Shown here piece by piece: positions 36,254-46,246 of a stretch of DNA of 64,000 nucleotides. The position numbers and the translations under genes are program-made. Positions within the stretch are counted from its first letter, which is position 1. Every line of letters starts with the position of its first letter. Origin of the DNA: Neorhizobium huautlense (GTDB lineage Bacteria; Pseudomonadota; Alphaproteobacteria; Rhizobiales; Rhizobiaceae). The DNA is taken from contig NZ_JAUSRF010000001.1 of the NCBI RefSeq assembly GCF_030811685.1, forward strand, positions 186,001-250,000. The letters run 5' to 3'. The notes beneath the pieces are model-generated. The model was not told the origin of the DNA. It searched no databases and saw only the letters and a list, made by a program, of their open reading frames with translations.

Positions 36254-37215
36254 TGCGCGGATATTTCTGGATCATCGTTATTACACTGCTGATCGCCGCG
36301 ACGCCGCTGCTGACCAGTTCCAACACCTTTTTCAACTTCACCGTCGTCGTGTTGATCATCGCGCTTGCTGCGCAGGGCTGGAACCTGCTCGGCGGCATCG
36401 GCGGCCAGACTTCCTTCGGTCACGCGATGTTTTTCGGCATTGGCGCCTATACGGCCTCGATGCTGCAGACACATCTCGGCGTGAATGCATGGATCGCCCT
36501 CATCGCGGCCATCGCGGCCGGGTCGCTCGCCGGCCTCATCGTCGGTTTCCTCAGTTTCCGCGCCGGCTTGCGGGGGTCCTATTTCGCGCTGGTGACGCTT
36601 GCCTTTGCCGAACTGCTGCGCGTGCTGGCCAATGCGTCTGAATGGACCGGTGGCGCCTCCGGCCTGCTCCTGAAGCTGGAGCCGAGCCTTGCCAACATGC
36701 AGTTTTCCAGCCGCCCGACCTTCATGCTCTTGGCGCTGGCCTTCGTGTTCATCAGCCTCGTCATCACCCAGCATATCGTCAACTCGCGCTTCGGAGCGCA
36801 TCTGGTGGCGGTGCGGGAAAACGAGGATGCGGCCAAGGCGCTCGGTGTCGATGTTCTGACTGTCAAACTCAAGGCTATCAGCCTTTCCGGTGCCATGACG
36901 GCCGCCGCCGGCGTGCTCTATGTCCAGTATTTCCTCTATATCGATGCGGCGATCGCCTTCGGCATCTGGATCTCCATCGAAGCGCTGCTGGCCCCGATGG
37001 TCGGCGGACGTGGCCGGGTTCTTGGTCCCCTCATCGGCGCCTTCACCCTGCATGGTCTCGGTGAAATCACCAAGAGCTTTGCAGGCCGTGTTCCCGGCAT
37101 CGATCTGATGGTTTTCGCCGTCGTGCTGATCATCGTCATCGCCTTCGCCTCGGCCGGCATTCTCGGTCTCCTCAAAAAACTGTCCGATCGTTTTGCCGCG
37201 AAGGGAGGTGCGTGA
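36250..37215 (+). CDS. branched-chain amino-acid-type ABC permease (LivM-like)
   Basis: 321 residues, about nine to ten hydrophobic segments. The LivM signature stretch GWNLLGGIGGQTSFGHAMFFGIGAYTASMLQ and the ATPase-contact loop VAVRENEDAAKALGVDVLTVKLKAI are present. It overlaps LivH upstream and the ATPase gene downstream, so stoichiometric synthesis is expected. Confidence 0.9.
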   Translation: MMRGYFWIIVITLLIAATPLLTSSNTFFNFTVVVLIIALAAQGWNLLGGIGGQTSFGHAMFFGIGAYTASMLQTHLGVNAWIALIAAIAAGSLAGLIVGFLSFRAGLRGSYFALVTLAFAELLRVLANASEWTGGASGLLLKLEPSLANMQFSSRPTFMLLALAFVFISLVITQHIVNSRFGAHLVAVRENEDAAKALGVDVLTVKLKAISLSGAMTAAAGVLYVQYFLYIDAAIAFGIWISIEALLAPMVGGRGRVLGPLIGAFTLHGLGEITKSFAGRVPGIDLMVFAVVLIIVIAFASAGILGLLKKLSDRFAAKGGA

Positions 37216-37959
37216 TGTTACAGGTGAAAAACGTCACCATGCGTTTCGGCGGCCTTCTCGCCATCAGCGACGCGTCGCTCGATGTGCGGCAAGGCTCGAT
37301 CACCGGGCTGATCGGCCCGAACGGCGCCGGCAAGACAACGCTGTTTGCCGTCATCGCCGGTTTTCTCAGGCCGACACAGGGACAGATCGCCCTGTTCGAC
37401 AAGGACATTACCGGCGAGGAACCACACAGGCGCGCCGCCTCCGGCATTGCCCGCACGTTTCAGATCGTCCAGCCGTTTGCTGGCCTGAACGTGCAGGAAA
37501 ACATCACTGTCGGCGCCTATCTGCGCCACACGAAACCGGCGGATGCGGTCGAAAAGGCACGTGAGGTCGCCCGGCAGGTGGGGCTGGAAAAGGATCTCGA
37601 CAAATCCGCATCGAGCCTGACGGTCGCCGGCCGCAAGCGGCTGGAACTGGCCCGCGCGCTTGCCACCGAGCCAAAGATCCTGCTGCTGGACGAGGTTCTG
37701 GCCGGTCTCAACCCCTCGGAAATCCGCGACATCATTCCGGTGATCCGGTCCATCCGTGACAGCGGCGTGACGATCCTGATGATCGAGCATGTGATGCAGG
37801 CGGTGATGAACCTTTGCGAGCATGTCTATGTGCTGGCGCAGGGCAAGATGATCGCCGAAGGAACACCGGCCGCCGTCTGCAACGATCAGGCGGTGATCGA
37901 GGCCTATCTCGGCAAGGGTTCGGCGGAACGCCTGGCTCGCCAAAGCCAGGGAGAAAACC

Positions 37960-37967
<8 letters not shown>
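37215..37967 (+). CDS. branched-chain amino-acid-type ABC ATPase (LivG-like)
   Basis: 250 residues from ATG 37215 (GGGAGG upstream; a GTG one codon earlier is possible). Walker A is GPNGAGKTT, the LivG-type IARTFQIVQPFAGLNVQENI follows, the signature is LTVAGRKRLELARALA (LTVAG instead of the usual LSGG/LSYG) and Walker B is ILLLDEVLAGL. The altered signature is common in LivG relatives. It overlaps the second ATPase gene by 8 bases. Confidence 0.9.
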
Positions 37968-38658
<691 letters not shown>

Positions 38659-38667
38659 GAGGGTTTC

Positions 38668-40113
38668 ATGACCATGGTTACGCCCGCAATTCCTCGTGCG
38701 TCAGTTGTCAGCGGAGGCATCATCCCCGCTTCCGTGCTTCTGGCCGAACCGCGACCGCAATGGCTGATCGACTGGGCCCGTTTCGCAACGGATCTCGCTT
38801 TCGACGAGCTTTCCCCTGATCTCATCGCCCAGGCAAAACTGGTGATGCTGGATTGTATCGGCGCGATTGCCTGCGGCATGCGCGAACCGGAAATGCTGGC
38901 GCTCGCCGCACGTCTGTCGAGACGCGGCGGCGGCGAGATTGCCGCGATCGGTGCAGGTATCGGCCTTTGTTACGACGATGCCGCCTTCCTCAACGGCACC
39001 GCCGGCACGGTGCTGGAACTGGACGAAGGCAACCAGTTTGCGCGTGGCCATCCCGGCATGCATGTCCTGCCGGCGGCGCTCTCCATGGCGACCGCCGGGG
39101 GCAAGAGCGGCTGGGAACTGCTGCAGGCCTTCATTCTTGGTTACGAAGTGGCGGCACGAACTGGAGCCGCCTGCCGCCTGCGACCGACGGTGCACCCTCA
39201 TGGTACATGGGGCACGATCGGCGCCGCTTTTGCCACAGCCCTTCTCGATGGCGCCGATGAGGCCGAGCTGATCGAAACGATCAATGTTTCGGCGACCTTG
39301 AGCGTCGGGGCCAGCCTGCGCGCCATGCTGGAAGGTGCCACCGTGCGCAACAGTTTTTGCGGTTTTTCCAACCGCAACGGCATGGCCGCCTGGGATCTTG
39401 TCGCCAGCGGTTTTACCGGCGAGATCAACTCCGTCGGCACGGTGTATGGCGGCATTCTCGCCGAGGGTTTTCGCCCGGACGTGATGACGGAACAACTCGG
39501 CACGCGCTTCGAGATCCAGCGCAACTACTTCAAACGCCACGCCGCCTGCCGCTACACGCATGCCACGCTCGACGTCGTGTGTTCGCTAATGGCGCAGCAC
39601 GGCCGGATCGCGCCGGAAGCCATCAGCGCCATCGAGGTGGTGTCCTATGCCTCGGCGGCACAGCTGGATATCACCGAGCCTGCCAACATGCTGGCGGCAA
39701 AGTTTTCGCTGCCCTTTGCGATTGCCACCACCATCGTCAACGGCGAGGCCTCGGTTCCGGCCTTCCGGCAGGCGGCGGTCGAGAACGAAACCGTTCGCGC
39801 CCTCGCGGCAAAAATTTCCGTGGCGGAAAAGCCGGAATATACGGCGCTTCTGCCCGACAAACGACCGGCCCATGTCACCATCCGCCTTGCCGACGGCCAG
39901 ACACTCACCGCCGAAACCATGACCAACCGTGGCGACGCCGTCGATCCCTATTCACCGCAAGAAGTCCGCGACAAATATTTCGAGCTGGTCGAGCCGGTCT
40001 GGGGCAGATCCCATGCCGCCCGCATTCTCGATGCCATCGAAACGATCGACACGGCTGAAAACCTGTCGGGCCTCAACGCCCTTCTGGCCCAGCCCGCGAT
40101 CAAGGAAGCCTGA
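38668..40113 (+). CDS. MmgE/PrpD-family protein
   Basis: 481 residues. The family includes 2-methylcitrate dehydratase, cis-aconitate decarboxylase and iminodisuccinate epimerase, i.e. enzymes acting at the alpha carbon of polycarboxylates. Family stretches visible are AKLVMLDCIGAIACGMREPE, FLNGTAGTVLELDEGNQFARGHPGMHVLPAALSMA and FKRHAACRYTHATLDVV. It is not accompanied by prpB/prpC, so propionate metabolism is unlikely; here it probably isomerises or dehydrates an intermediate of the locus. Confidence 0.82.
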   Translation: MTMVTPAIPRASVVSGGIIPASVLLAEPRPQWLIDWARFATDLAFDELSPDLIAQAKLVMLDCIGAIACGMREPEMLALAARLSRRGGGEIAAIGAGIGLCYDDAAFLNGTAGTVLELDEGNQFARGHPGMHVLPAALSMATAGGKSGWELLQAFILGYEVAARTGAACRLRPTVHPHGTWGTIGAAFATALLDGADEAELIETINVSATLSVGASLRAMLEGATVRNSFCGFSNRNGMAAWDLVASGFTGEINSVGTVYGGILAEGFRPDVMTEQLGTRFEIQRNYFKRHAACRYTHATLDVVCSLMAQHGRIAPEAISAIEVVSYASAAQLDITEPANMLAAKFSLPFAIATTIVNGEASVPAFRQAAVENETVRALAAKISVAEKPEYTALLPDKRPAHVTIRLADGQTLTAETMTNRGDAVDPYSPQEVRDKYFELVEPVWGRSHAARILDAIETIDTAENLSGLNALLAQPAIKEA

Positions 40114-40115
40114 AC

Positions 40116-41015
40116 ATGACATTGAAATCCCTGCTTTCCCGTCCGGGCCCGATCGTTGCCCCCGGCATTTTCGACGCCCTGACGGGGTCCATCGCCACCG
40201 ATGCCGGTTTCGACGCGCTTTATCTGTCGGGTGCGGCAATCGCCTATACGAGGCTTGGCCGTCCCGATATCGGCCTCGTGTCGATGTCGGAAGTGGCCGA
40301 TGTGATCGAACTGGTGCGCCAGCGGATCGACACGCCTTTGATCGTCGATGCGGACAATGGTTACGGCAACGCACTGAATGTGCTTCGAACCGTCAGGACA
40401 TTCGAGCGTGCCGGCGCCAGCGCCATCCAGCTCGAAGACCAGACCATGCCGAAACGTTGCGGCCACCTGCAGGACAAGTCACTGATTTCGGCCGAGGAAA
40501 TGGCCGGCAAGATCAAGGCCGCCGTCGATGCCCGCCTGAGTGACGAAACGCTGATCATCGCGCGCACCGATGCCGTCGCCGTCGAAGGGTTTGAAAAGGC
40601 GATCGAACGCGCCTCGCTTTATGCCGATGCCGGCGCCGATATTCTTTTTGTCGAGGCGCCGCGCTCAAGGGATCAGCTGGAGGCCGTCTGCAAGGCGCTT
40701 TCCCCTCGCTTGCCGCTGCTCGCCAACATGGTCGAAGGCGGCGACACGCCGCTGATGACGGCGGAAGAACTGGGCACGCTCGGTTTCAAGATCGTCATCT
40801 TCCCAGGCGGCATCGTGCGCGCCATGGCCCGCACGGCGCAGGATTATTACCGCTCGCTGCGTGCCAACGGCACCAACGAGCCGTTCCGTGACCGCATGTT
40901 CCAGTTCAACGAACTTAACGAGTTGATCGGCACCCCGGCCATGCTGGCGGCCGGCCGCAATTACGAAAACTTTGCCCCTTCGACAGGCGCTTCGAACAAG
41001 GACGGCGCAGCATGA
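40116..41015 (+). CDS. isocitrate lyase/PEP mutase-family C-C lyase
   Basis: 299 residues, a TIM-barrel lyase. The Mg-binding DADNGYGN is at 78-85 (Asp78, Asp80), the catalytic Cys is Cys115 in PKRCGH and the LEDQ/ARTDA motifs are present, matching 2-methylisocitrate lyase, 2,3-dimethylmalate lyase and oxaloacetate hydrolase-type enzymes. Having the KRCGH Cys favours true C-C cleavage, giving pyruvate or glyoxylate plus a carboxylate. A neighbouring LeuCD-type hydratase would make the hydroxy-acid substrate, as dimethylmaleate hydratase does for 2,3-dimethylmalate lyase. It overlaps the next gene as ATGA. Confidence 0.85.
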   Translation: MTLKSLLSRPGPIVAPGIFDALTGSIATDAGFDALYLSGAAIAYTRLGRPDIGLVSMSEVADVIELVRQRIDTPLIVDADNGYGNALNVLRTVRTFERAGASAIQLEDQTMPKRCGHLQDKSLISAEEMAGKIKAAVDARLSDETLIIARTDAVAVEGFEKAIERASLYADAGADILFVEAPRSRDQLEAVCKALSPRLPLLANMVEGGDTPLMTAEELGTLGFKIVIFPGGIVRAMARTAQDYYRSLRANGTNEPFRDRMFQFNELNELIGTPAMLAAGRNYENFAPSTGASNKDGAA

Positions 41016-42748
41016 CCAAGACACTCGATCCGGTAACACTGGCCATCCTCAACGGCCGTCTCGAACAGATCGCCGACGAGATGGATGCCACCCTTTACCG
41101 TTCCGCCTTCAACCCGATCATTGCCGAGGCCCGCGACGCCTGCCACGGCCTTTACCACGCGGAAACCGGCGCAACGCTGGTGCAGGGCACACGCGGCCTG
41201 CCGATCTTTGTCGGTGCCATGGCTTTTGCGGTGAAGGCCGTGATCGACAAGGTGGCGAAGGACGGCGACCTCAATCCCGGCGACACCTATCTCTTCAACG
41301 ATCCTTATGCCGGCGGCACACATCTCAACGATTTTCGTCTCGTTCGCCCGGTGTTTCGCGGCGGAAAACTCTATTGCTGGATCGCCTCCGTCGGCCACTG
41401 GCTGGATATCGGCGGCAACGTGCCGGGCGGTTTCAACGCCAAGGCGACCGAGAGTTTTCAGGAAGGCGTACGCATTCCGCCCGTAAAGCTGTTTTCCAGG
41501 GGTGTCATCAACAACGATATCGTCGAAATTCTTTCCGCCAATTCGCGCGTACCGATGTCCAATTACGGTGACCTGAACGGCCAGTTGAATGCGCTGGATC
41601 TGGGTGAACGCCGGCTTTCGGAACTGCTGGACAGTTATGGCGACGACACGGTGGAAGCAGCTTTCGAGGCCTTTTCCGACCGCGCCGAGGCGATGATGCG
41701 CGAGGCCATCCGGGCGTTACCGGACGGCACCTATACATTCGAGGATTATCTCGACAATGACGGCATAACGCCCGACCGACTGACGATCGCGCTCGACCTG
41801 ACCATCAAGGGCGACGAGATGGTGCTGGATTTTTCCCGCTCCTCCGGCCCTTGCGCCGGGCCGCTCAACATCGCCTATTCGACCGCGGCGGCATGCTGTT
41901 ACGTGGCGCTGAAACACGTTTTCACCAGCGTTCCGGCCAATGCCGGCTGCCTGCGGCCGATCGAGTTCATCATTCCCGAAACCACGCTTCTGGGCGTAAA
42001 ACCGCCGAAACCGGTCGGCGGTTATACCGAAACCATTCTGCGCGTCATCGGCACGGTGTTCGGCGCACTGGCCAAGGCCGATCCGGCCCGTGCCACCGCC
42101 GGCCCGTTCGGCACGATCAATGCACTCTCCATTGCCGGTTATCGCGATGACGGTTCGCGTTACGTGATGTTCTCCTTCTTTGGCGGTGGCCTTGGCGGCA
42201 ACCCGGAAAGCGATGGCCTCAACCACGCCAATAACCCCATCTCCATGGCGACCATTCCGCCGGCGGAAATCATGGAAGCATCCTATCCGGTTCTCTTCAC
42301 CCAATGGGCGCTGCGGCCGGATTCCGCCGGTGCCGGTTATCATCGCGGCGGTGTCGGCGCGATCTACGAAGTCGAGCCGATGACCGATGCCGACGTTTTT
42401 CTGCTCGGCGAACGTGGCGTCTATGCTCCCTTCGGTGTCGCCGGCGGCACCGAGGCGGCGCTCAACCGCTTTGTCTGGCAGGCGGATGACGGCGAGCACT
42501 CGCCGCCGCTCGCCTCCAAGGTTGCCGATGTGCGCGTAAAACCCGGCCAGCGTGTTCGCATCGAAGCGCCCGGCGGCGGCGGTTTTGGCAATCCGATGAC
42601 ACGGCCTGCGGAAAAGGTGGCGCGCGACGTGCGCCTCGGTTTCGTCAGCCGAGAAGCCGCGCGAGACGTCTACGGCGTTGCGACCGATACCGACGGCAAT
42701 ATCGATTTCGAGATGACCAGCCAGTTGCGTGAAGGAGTTGCCGCATGA
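41012..42748 (+). CDS. hydantoinase B/oxoprolinase-family subunit
   Basis: 578 residues, the HyuB/OplaB family. Conserved stretches are LDPVTLAILNGRLEQIADEMDATLYRSAFNPIIAEARDACHG, GDTYLFNDPYAGGTHLNDFRLVRPVF and the C-terminal PGQRVRIEAPGGGGFGNP. With HyuA it forms an ATP-dependent amidohydrolase of cyclic amides (N-methylhydantoin, 5-oxoproline) or an ATP-dependent carboxylase in acetone and acetophenone systems. The order B then A is the reverse of the usual operon. Overlaps on both sides are 4 bases. Confidence 0.88.
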   Translation: MTKTLDPVTLAILNGRLEQIADEMDATLYRSAFNPIIAEARDACHGLYHAETGATLVQGTRGLPIFVGAMAFAVKAVIDKVAKDGDLNPGDTYLFNDPYAGGTHLNDFRLVRPVFRGGKLYCWIASVGHWLDIGGNVPGGFNAKATESFQEGVRIPPVKLFSRGVINNDIVEILSANSRVPMSNYGDLNGQLNALDLGERRLSELLDSYGDDTVEAAFEAFSDRAEAMMREAIRALPDGTYTFEDYLDNDGITPDRLTIALDLTIKGDEMVLDFSRSSGPCAGPLNIAYSTAAACCYVALKHVFTSVPANAGCLRPIEFIIPETTLLGVKPPKPVGGYTETILRVIGTVFGALAKADPARATAGPFGTINALSIAGYRDDGSRYVMFSFFGGGLGGNPESDGLNHANNPISMATIPPAEIMEASYPVLFTQWALRPDSAGAGYHRGGVGAIYEVEPMTDADVFLLGERGVYAPFGVAGGTEAALNRFVWQADDGEHSPPLASKVADVRVKPGQRVRIEAPGGGGFGNPMTRPAEKVARDVRLGFVSREAARDVYGVATDTDGNIDFEMTSQLREGVAA

Positions 42749-44835
42749 ACACCCATGTCAAACCAGAGGGCAACTCACCTGTCGGAACCTCAGTCGTCGG
42801 TGTCGATGTCGGCGGCACGTTTACCGATCTTTTCTATTATGACGCGGCGGCAGGACGTTTCCGCACCGCAAAGGTTTCATCCAACCGTGGTGACGAGGCA
42901 ACCGGTTTTCTCGAAGGCCTGAAAACCTTCGGCCCGGTTGCCGATCTCGGCTCCATCGTGCACGGCACCACCGTCGGCACCAATGCGCTGCTGGAGCGCA
43001 AGGGCGCCCGCACGGCGCTGATCACCACGGCCGGTTTCCGCGATGTTCTGGAAATGCGGCGCCGCGACCGCCTCAACACCTGGGGCCTGTGGGGCGACTT
43101 TGTGCCGGTGATCGAACGCGACCTGCGTTTCGAGGTGAATGAACGCGTGCTGGCCGATGGCACCGTGCGACAGACGCTGGATGTGGAAGAGGTGCGCGCC
43201 GCTGCCCGCCGCGCGCTGGCATTAGGCGCGGAAGCGCTCGCCATCGTGTTCATCAATGCCTATGCCAATTCCGAAAACGAGATGCTGGCGCTTGAAGCCG
43301 CACAATCCGTCTGGCCGAACGACAATGTCGCCTGCTCCTCGCAAATTCTGCCGGAAATCCGCGAATTCGAGCGCACCTCCACCACCGCGCTCAATGCCTA
43401 TCTGCAGCCGGTTGTCGGCGGTTATCTGCGCAAGCTGAGCGATGCCCTGAAGAGCGAAGCTTTTGGGGGCCGCTTTCACATCGTGCAGTCGAACGGCGGC
43501 GTGATGTCGACCGAAACGGCCCGCCGCCTGCCGGTGCGCACCGCGCTTTCCGGACCGGCGGCGGGTGTCATTGCCGCAGCCGCGATTTCCAAGGCGGCCG
43601 GTTTCCCCAACATCATCACCGGCGATCTCGGCGGCACGTCCTTCGACGTTTCGCTGGTGGTGGAAGGCGAAACCGCGCTTGCCGCACAGACGACGATCGA
43701 TTTCGGCCTCGTCATCCGCACACCGATGATCGAGATCACCACGATCGGCGCCGGTGGCGGTTCGATCGCCCATGTCGATGCCGGCGGTCTGTTGCAGGTC
43801 GGCCCGGAAAGCGCCGGCTCGCGTCCCGGCCCGGTCGCCTACGGTCAGGGCAACACCCGCCCGACTTTGACCGACGCCAATATCGTTCTCGGTCGCATCA
43901 ATGCCGAACGCCCGATCGGCGGCAAGCTGGCACGGCTGGATGTCGAGGCCGCGAGAAAAGCGATCGAGGAGCATGTGGCAAAACCCTGCGGCCTTAGCGT
44001 CATGGAAGCGGCGGAAGCCATCGTGAAAATCGCCGACGGACGCATGGCCGGCGCCATTCGTCTCGTCTCCATCGAACGCGGGCATGACCCGGCGAAATTC
44101 GTCGCCGTTCCCTTCGGCGGCGGCGGCGCGTTGCATGCCGGCGCTCTGATCAAGGATGTCGGCCTGCAGGCCGCACTTGTGCCGCGTTATCCCGGCGTCA
44201 CCTCGGCGCTCGGCTGCGTCATCGCCGATATCCGCCACGATCAGGTGCAGACCGTCAACCTCACGGTCGAGGCACTTGATACCAACATGCTGGATCGCCG
44301 CATGGTCGAGGAAGCGGAAGCGGCTCGAAAAATCGTCGAGGAAGCTGGTCTGCCGATCGATGGCATCGATCTCGTGTTCGAACTCGACATGCATTATCTC
44401 GGCCAGACGCATACCGTCGCCGTGCCTTTGCCGGTGACGATCGAAAACGGCTCGACCGGTGTGACCCGAGCCATAGTACAGGCAGCGTTCGATGCCGCCT
44501 ATCAGGCTTCGTTCAGCCGTCTCCTGCCGGGATTGCAGGCAAAGATCGTCAACCTGCGCACCTCCGCCATCGGTCGACGCCCGCATTTCAGCCTCGCCGC
44601 ACTGGCACCCGAACCGGGCACGACCGTGGATCAGGCCAAACTCGGCAATAGACAAGTGTGGTTCGACGGCGGCTGGCACGATACGGCCATCTATGCCCGT
44701 CTGGACCTGCCGGTGGGTGCTGTCATCGATGGCCCGGCCATTCTCGAACAGCCGGATGCGACCGTGCTGGTCGATCCGGACCTGAGCGCCCGTGTCGATG
44801 AATTCGGCAATGTCATCATGGAGCGCAAGCCATGA
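42745..44835 (+). CDS. hydantoinase A/oxoprolinase-family ATP-binding subunit
   Basis: 696 residues. The actin-like ATPase phosphate loop is VVGVDVGGTFTDLFYYD, followed by SIVHGTTVGTNALLERKGARTALITTAGFRDVLEMRRRDR, the central GGVMSTETARRLPVRTALSGPAAGVIAAAA and TGDLGGTSFDVSLV, and PFGGGGALHAG. All are hallmarks of HyuA. It supplies ATP-driven activation of the amide or carbonyl group for the preceding subunit. It overlaps its neighbours by 4 bases at both ends, so translation of this block is tightly coupled. Confidence 0.9.
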   Translation: MNTHVKPEGNSPVGTSVVGVDVGGTFTDLFYYDAAAGRFRTAKVSSNRGDEATGFLEGLKTFGPVADLGSIVHGTTVGTNALLERKGARTALITTAGFRDVLEMRRRDRLNTWGLWGDFVPVIERDLRFEVNERVLADGTVRQTLDVEEVRAAARRALALGAEALAIVFINAYANSENEMLALEAAQSVWPNDNVACSSQILPEIREFERTSTTALNAYLQPVVGGYLRKLSDALKSEAFGGRFHIVQSNGGVMSTETARRLPVRTALSGPAAGVIAAAAISKAAGFPNIITGDLGGTSFDVSLVVEGETALAAQTTIDFGLVIRTPMIEITTIGAGGGSIAHVDAGGLLQVGPESAGSRPGPVAYGQGNTRPTLTDANIVLGRINAERPIGGKLARLDVEAARKAIEEHVAKPCGLSVMEAAEAIVKIADGRMAGAIRLVSIERGHDPAKFVAVPFGGGGALHAGALIKDVGLQAALVPRYPGVTSALGCVIADIRHDQVQTVNLTVEALDTNMLDRRMVEEAEAARKIVEEAGLPIDGIDLVFELDMHYLGQTHTVAVPLPVTIENGSTGVTRAIVQAAFDAAYQASFSRLLPGLQAKIVNLRTSAIGRRPHFSLAALAPEPGTTVDQAKLGNRQVWFDGGWHDTAIYARLDLPVGAVIDGPAILEQPDATVLVDPDLSARVDEFGNVIMERKP

Positions 44836-45446
44836 GCGGCCATTCGATCCCCATTGAAAAGACCGGCCTGATCATGGTCGATCTCACCAATGATTTCCTG
44901 GCCCCGAACGGTGCCTATGGCCGCGCCGGTCAGGGTGCTGCGGAAATTGCCGCCCTGCCGGAGCGGATCAAGCCACTGGTGGACGTCCTTCGGCAGAAGG
45001 GTGGCTATATCATCTCGGCGCAGTTCACTTTGGTGCCGGCCAAGGGCGGGGAACCGATTATTTCGCCGCACCTGAAGGAATTACGCCCCTTTCTCGGCAA
45101 GGGCGATTTTGCGCCGGGCAGCTGGGGCAATGCGCTGGTCGACAGCCTCGGCCCCGCCGATCTGGTGGTGGAAAAGGTCGCCTATTCCTCCTTCTACATG
45201 ACCCGGCTGGAATGGGTTTTGAGGAAATGCGGCATCGAGCGCCTGATCGTCGGCGGCATCGTCACCAATGGCGGCGTTGCCTCCACCGTGCGGGATGCGC
45301 ATGTGCGCGATTTCGATACAACCGTGCTGTCGGACGGCTGTGCGGCCTTTTCTCCTTCCGTGCATGACACCGCGATTGAAGCGCTGAAACCGGTCGCCCG
45401 TATCGCGACCATCGAAACCATCTGCGCGGAACTTTCCGCGCAATAA
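44832..45446 (+). CDS. isochorismatase-fold hydrolase lacking the usual catalytic Cys
   Basis: 204 residues. The fold is shown by LIMVDLTNDFL (catalytic Asp17), the Lys in VVEKVAYSSFY, and the strand-helix ERLIVGGIVTNGGVASTVRDAHVRDF. In amidases of the family (nicotinamidase, N-carbamoylsarcosine amidase) the segment reads G-V-x-T-x-x-C-V; here the Cys position is Gly (codon GGC). The true isochorismatases EntB and PhzD also have Gly there and act on an enol ether, so this member probably does not use a thioester amidase mechanism. It follows HyuA with an ATGA overlap. Confidence 0.8.
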   Translation: MSGHSIPIEKTGLIMVDLTNDFLAPNGAYGRAGQGAAEIAALPERIKPLVDVLRQKGGYIISAQFTLVPAKGGEPIISPHLKELRPFLGKGDFAPGSWGNALVDSLGPADLVVEKVAYSSFYMTRLEWVLRKCGIERLIVGGIVTNGGVASTVRDAHVRDFDTTVLSDGCAAFSPSVHDTAIEALKPVARIATIETICAELSAQ

Positions 45447-45472
45447 CGAAAAGACAAAGGAAGGAGAAGAGT

Positions 45473-46246
45473 GTGGCCAAGGTTCTGGTGATCGTCCCCT
45501 TTCCGATGGATGACGACAATCTTTCCAAACGCCGGGCGCAGCTGAATGCGGTGCGTCTCGGCGACGGTATCGATTTCGACTTCAAGCCGGTGCGCATCGC
45601 GCCCGCCAATTATGTCAGCCAGCAGGATTCCGTTCTCGCCGACATCGGCATTCTGGAGGCGGGGCTGCAGGCTGAGAAGGATGGTTATGATGCCGTCTGC
45701 ATCGATACGATGAGCGATAGCGGCATGTCGGCCCTGCGCTCCGTGCTCGATATCCCGGTCATCGGTCCCGGCCGCCACGCCATGCTGGCGGCGCTGATGC
45801 TGGGCGAAAAGTTTTCCATCCTCGCCATGTGGGACCGCTGGCGGCATCTCTACACAAAAACACTGGCGGAGCTTGGCCTGAGCCACAAATGCGCCTCACT
45901 CAGATCCGCCGGGCTGCAGCCAAACAACCAGAGCCTGCTGGCCGGCAAGGAGGAGGAGTTTTTTCCAGCGCTCTACGAGGCGGCGATGAAATGTGTGGAA
46001 GTGGACGGTGCCGATGTGATCATCCTCGGTTCGACCACGATGCATGAGGCGCATGCCTATCTGGCCGAACGACTACCGGTGCCGATCATCAATCCCGGCC
46101 CGCTCACCTACCGGCTGGCCGATGCTGCCATCAAGCTGAAGCTCAGCCATGCGCGCAGTTCCTATCCCGCTCCCTCGCATATCGCGGCGGAAAAACTGGC
46201 CGCCATGGGCGACATCGCTGCGCGCCTTGCCGGAGGTTCGAAATGA
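45473..46246 (+). CDS. Asp/Glu/hydantoin racemase-superfamily protein 1
   Basis: 257 residues from GTG 45473, preceded by AGGAAGGAG. The two-lobed fold is recognised from YDAVCIDTMSDSGMSALRSVLDIPVIGPG and DGADVIILGSTTMHEAHAYLAERLPVPIINPGPL. The two Cys that act as acid and base in racemases are absent from their usual positions: the first is Thr (IDTMSD, family I-x-C-x-x-D) and the second is Ser (LGSTTM, family G-C-x-x-M). A Cys occurs three residues before the first position. So racemisation by the standard mechanism is doubtful; isomerase, decarboxylase or hydrolase roles are possible. It overlaps the paralogue that follows. Confidence 0.75.
   Translation: MAKVLVIVPFPMDDDNLSKRRAQLNAVRLGDGIDFDFKPVRIAPANYVSQQDSVLADIGILEAGLQAEKDGYDAVCIDTMSDSGMSALRSVLDIPVIGPGRHAMLAALMLGEKFSILAMWDRWRHLYTKTLAELGLSHKCASLRSAGLQPNNQSLLAGKEEEFFPALYEAAMKCVEVDGADVIILGSTTMHEAHAYLAERLPVPIINPGPLTYRLADAAIKLKLSHARSSYPAPSHIAAEKLAAMGDIAARLAGGSK

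Noticed and set aside
43222..44679. A 485-codon minus-strand open frame opposite the hydantoinase A gene
   Set aside because: It is antisense to a fully conserved HyuA protein and has no recognisable domain.
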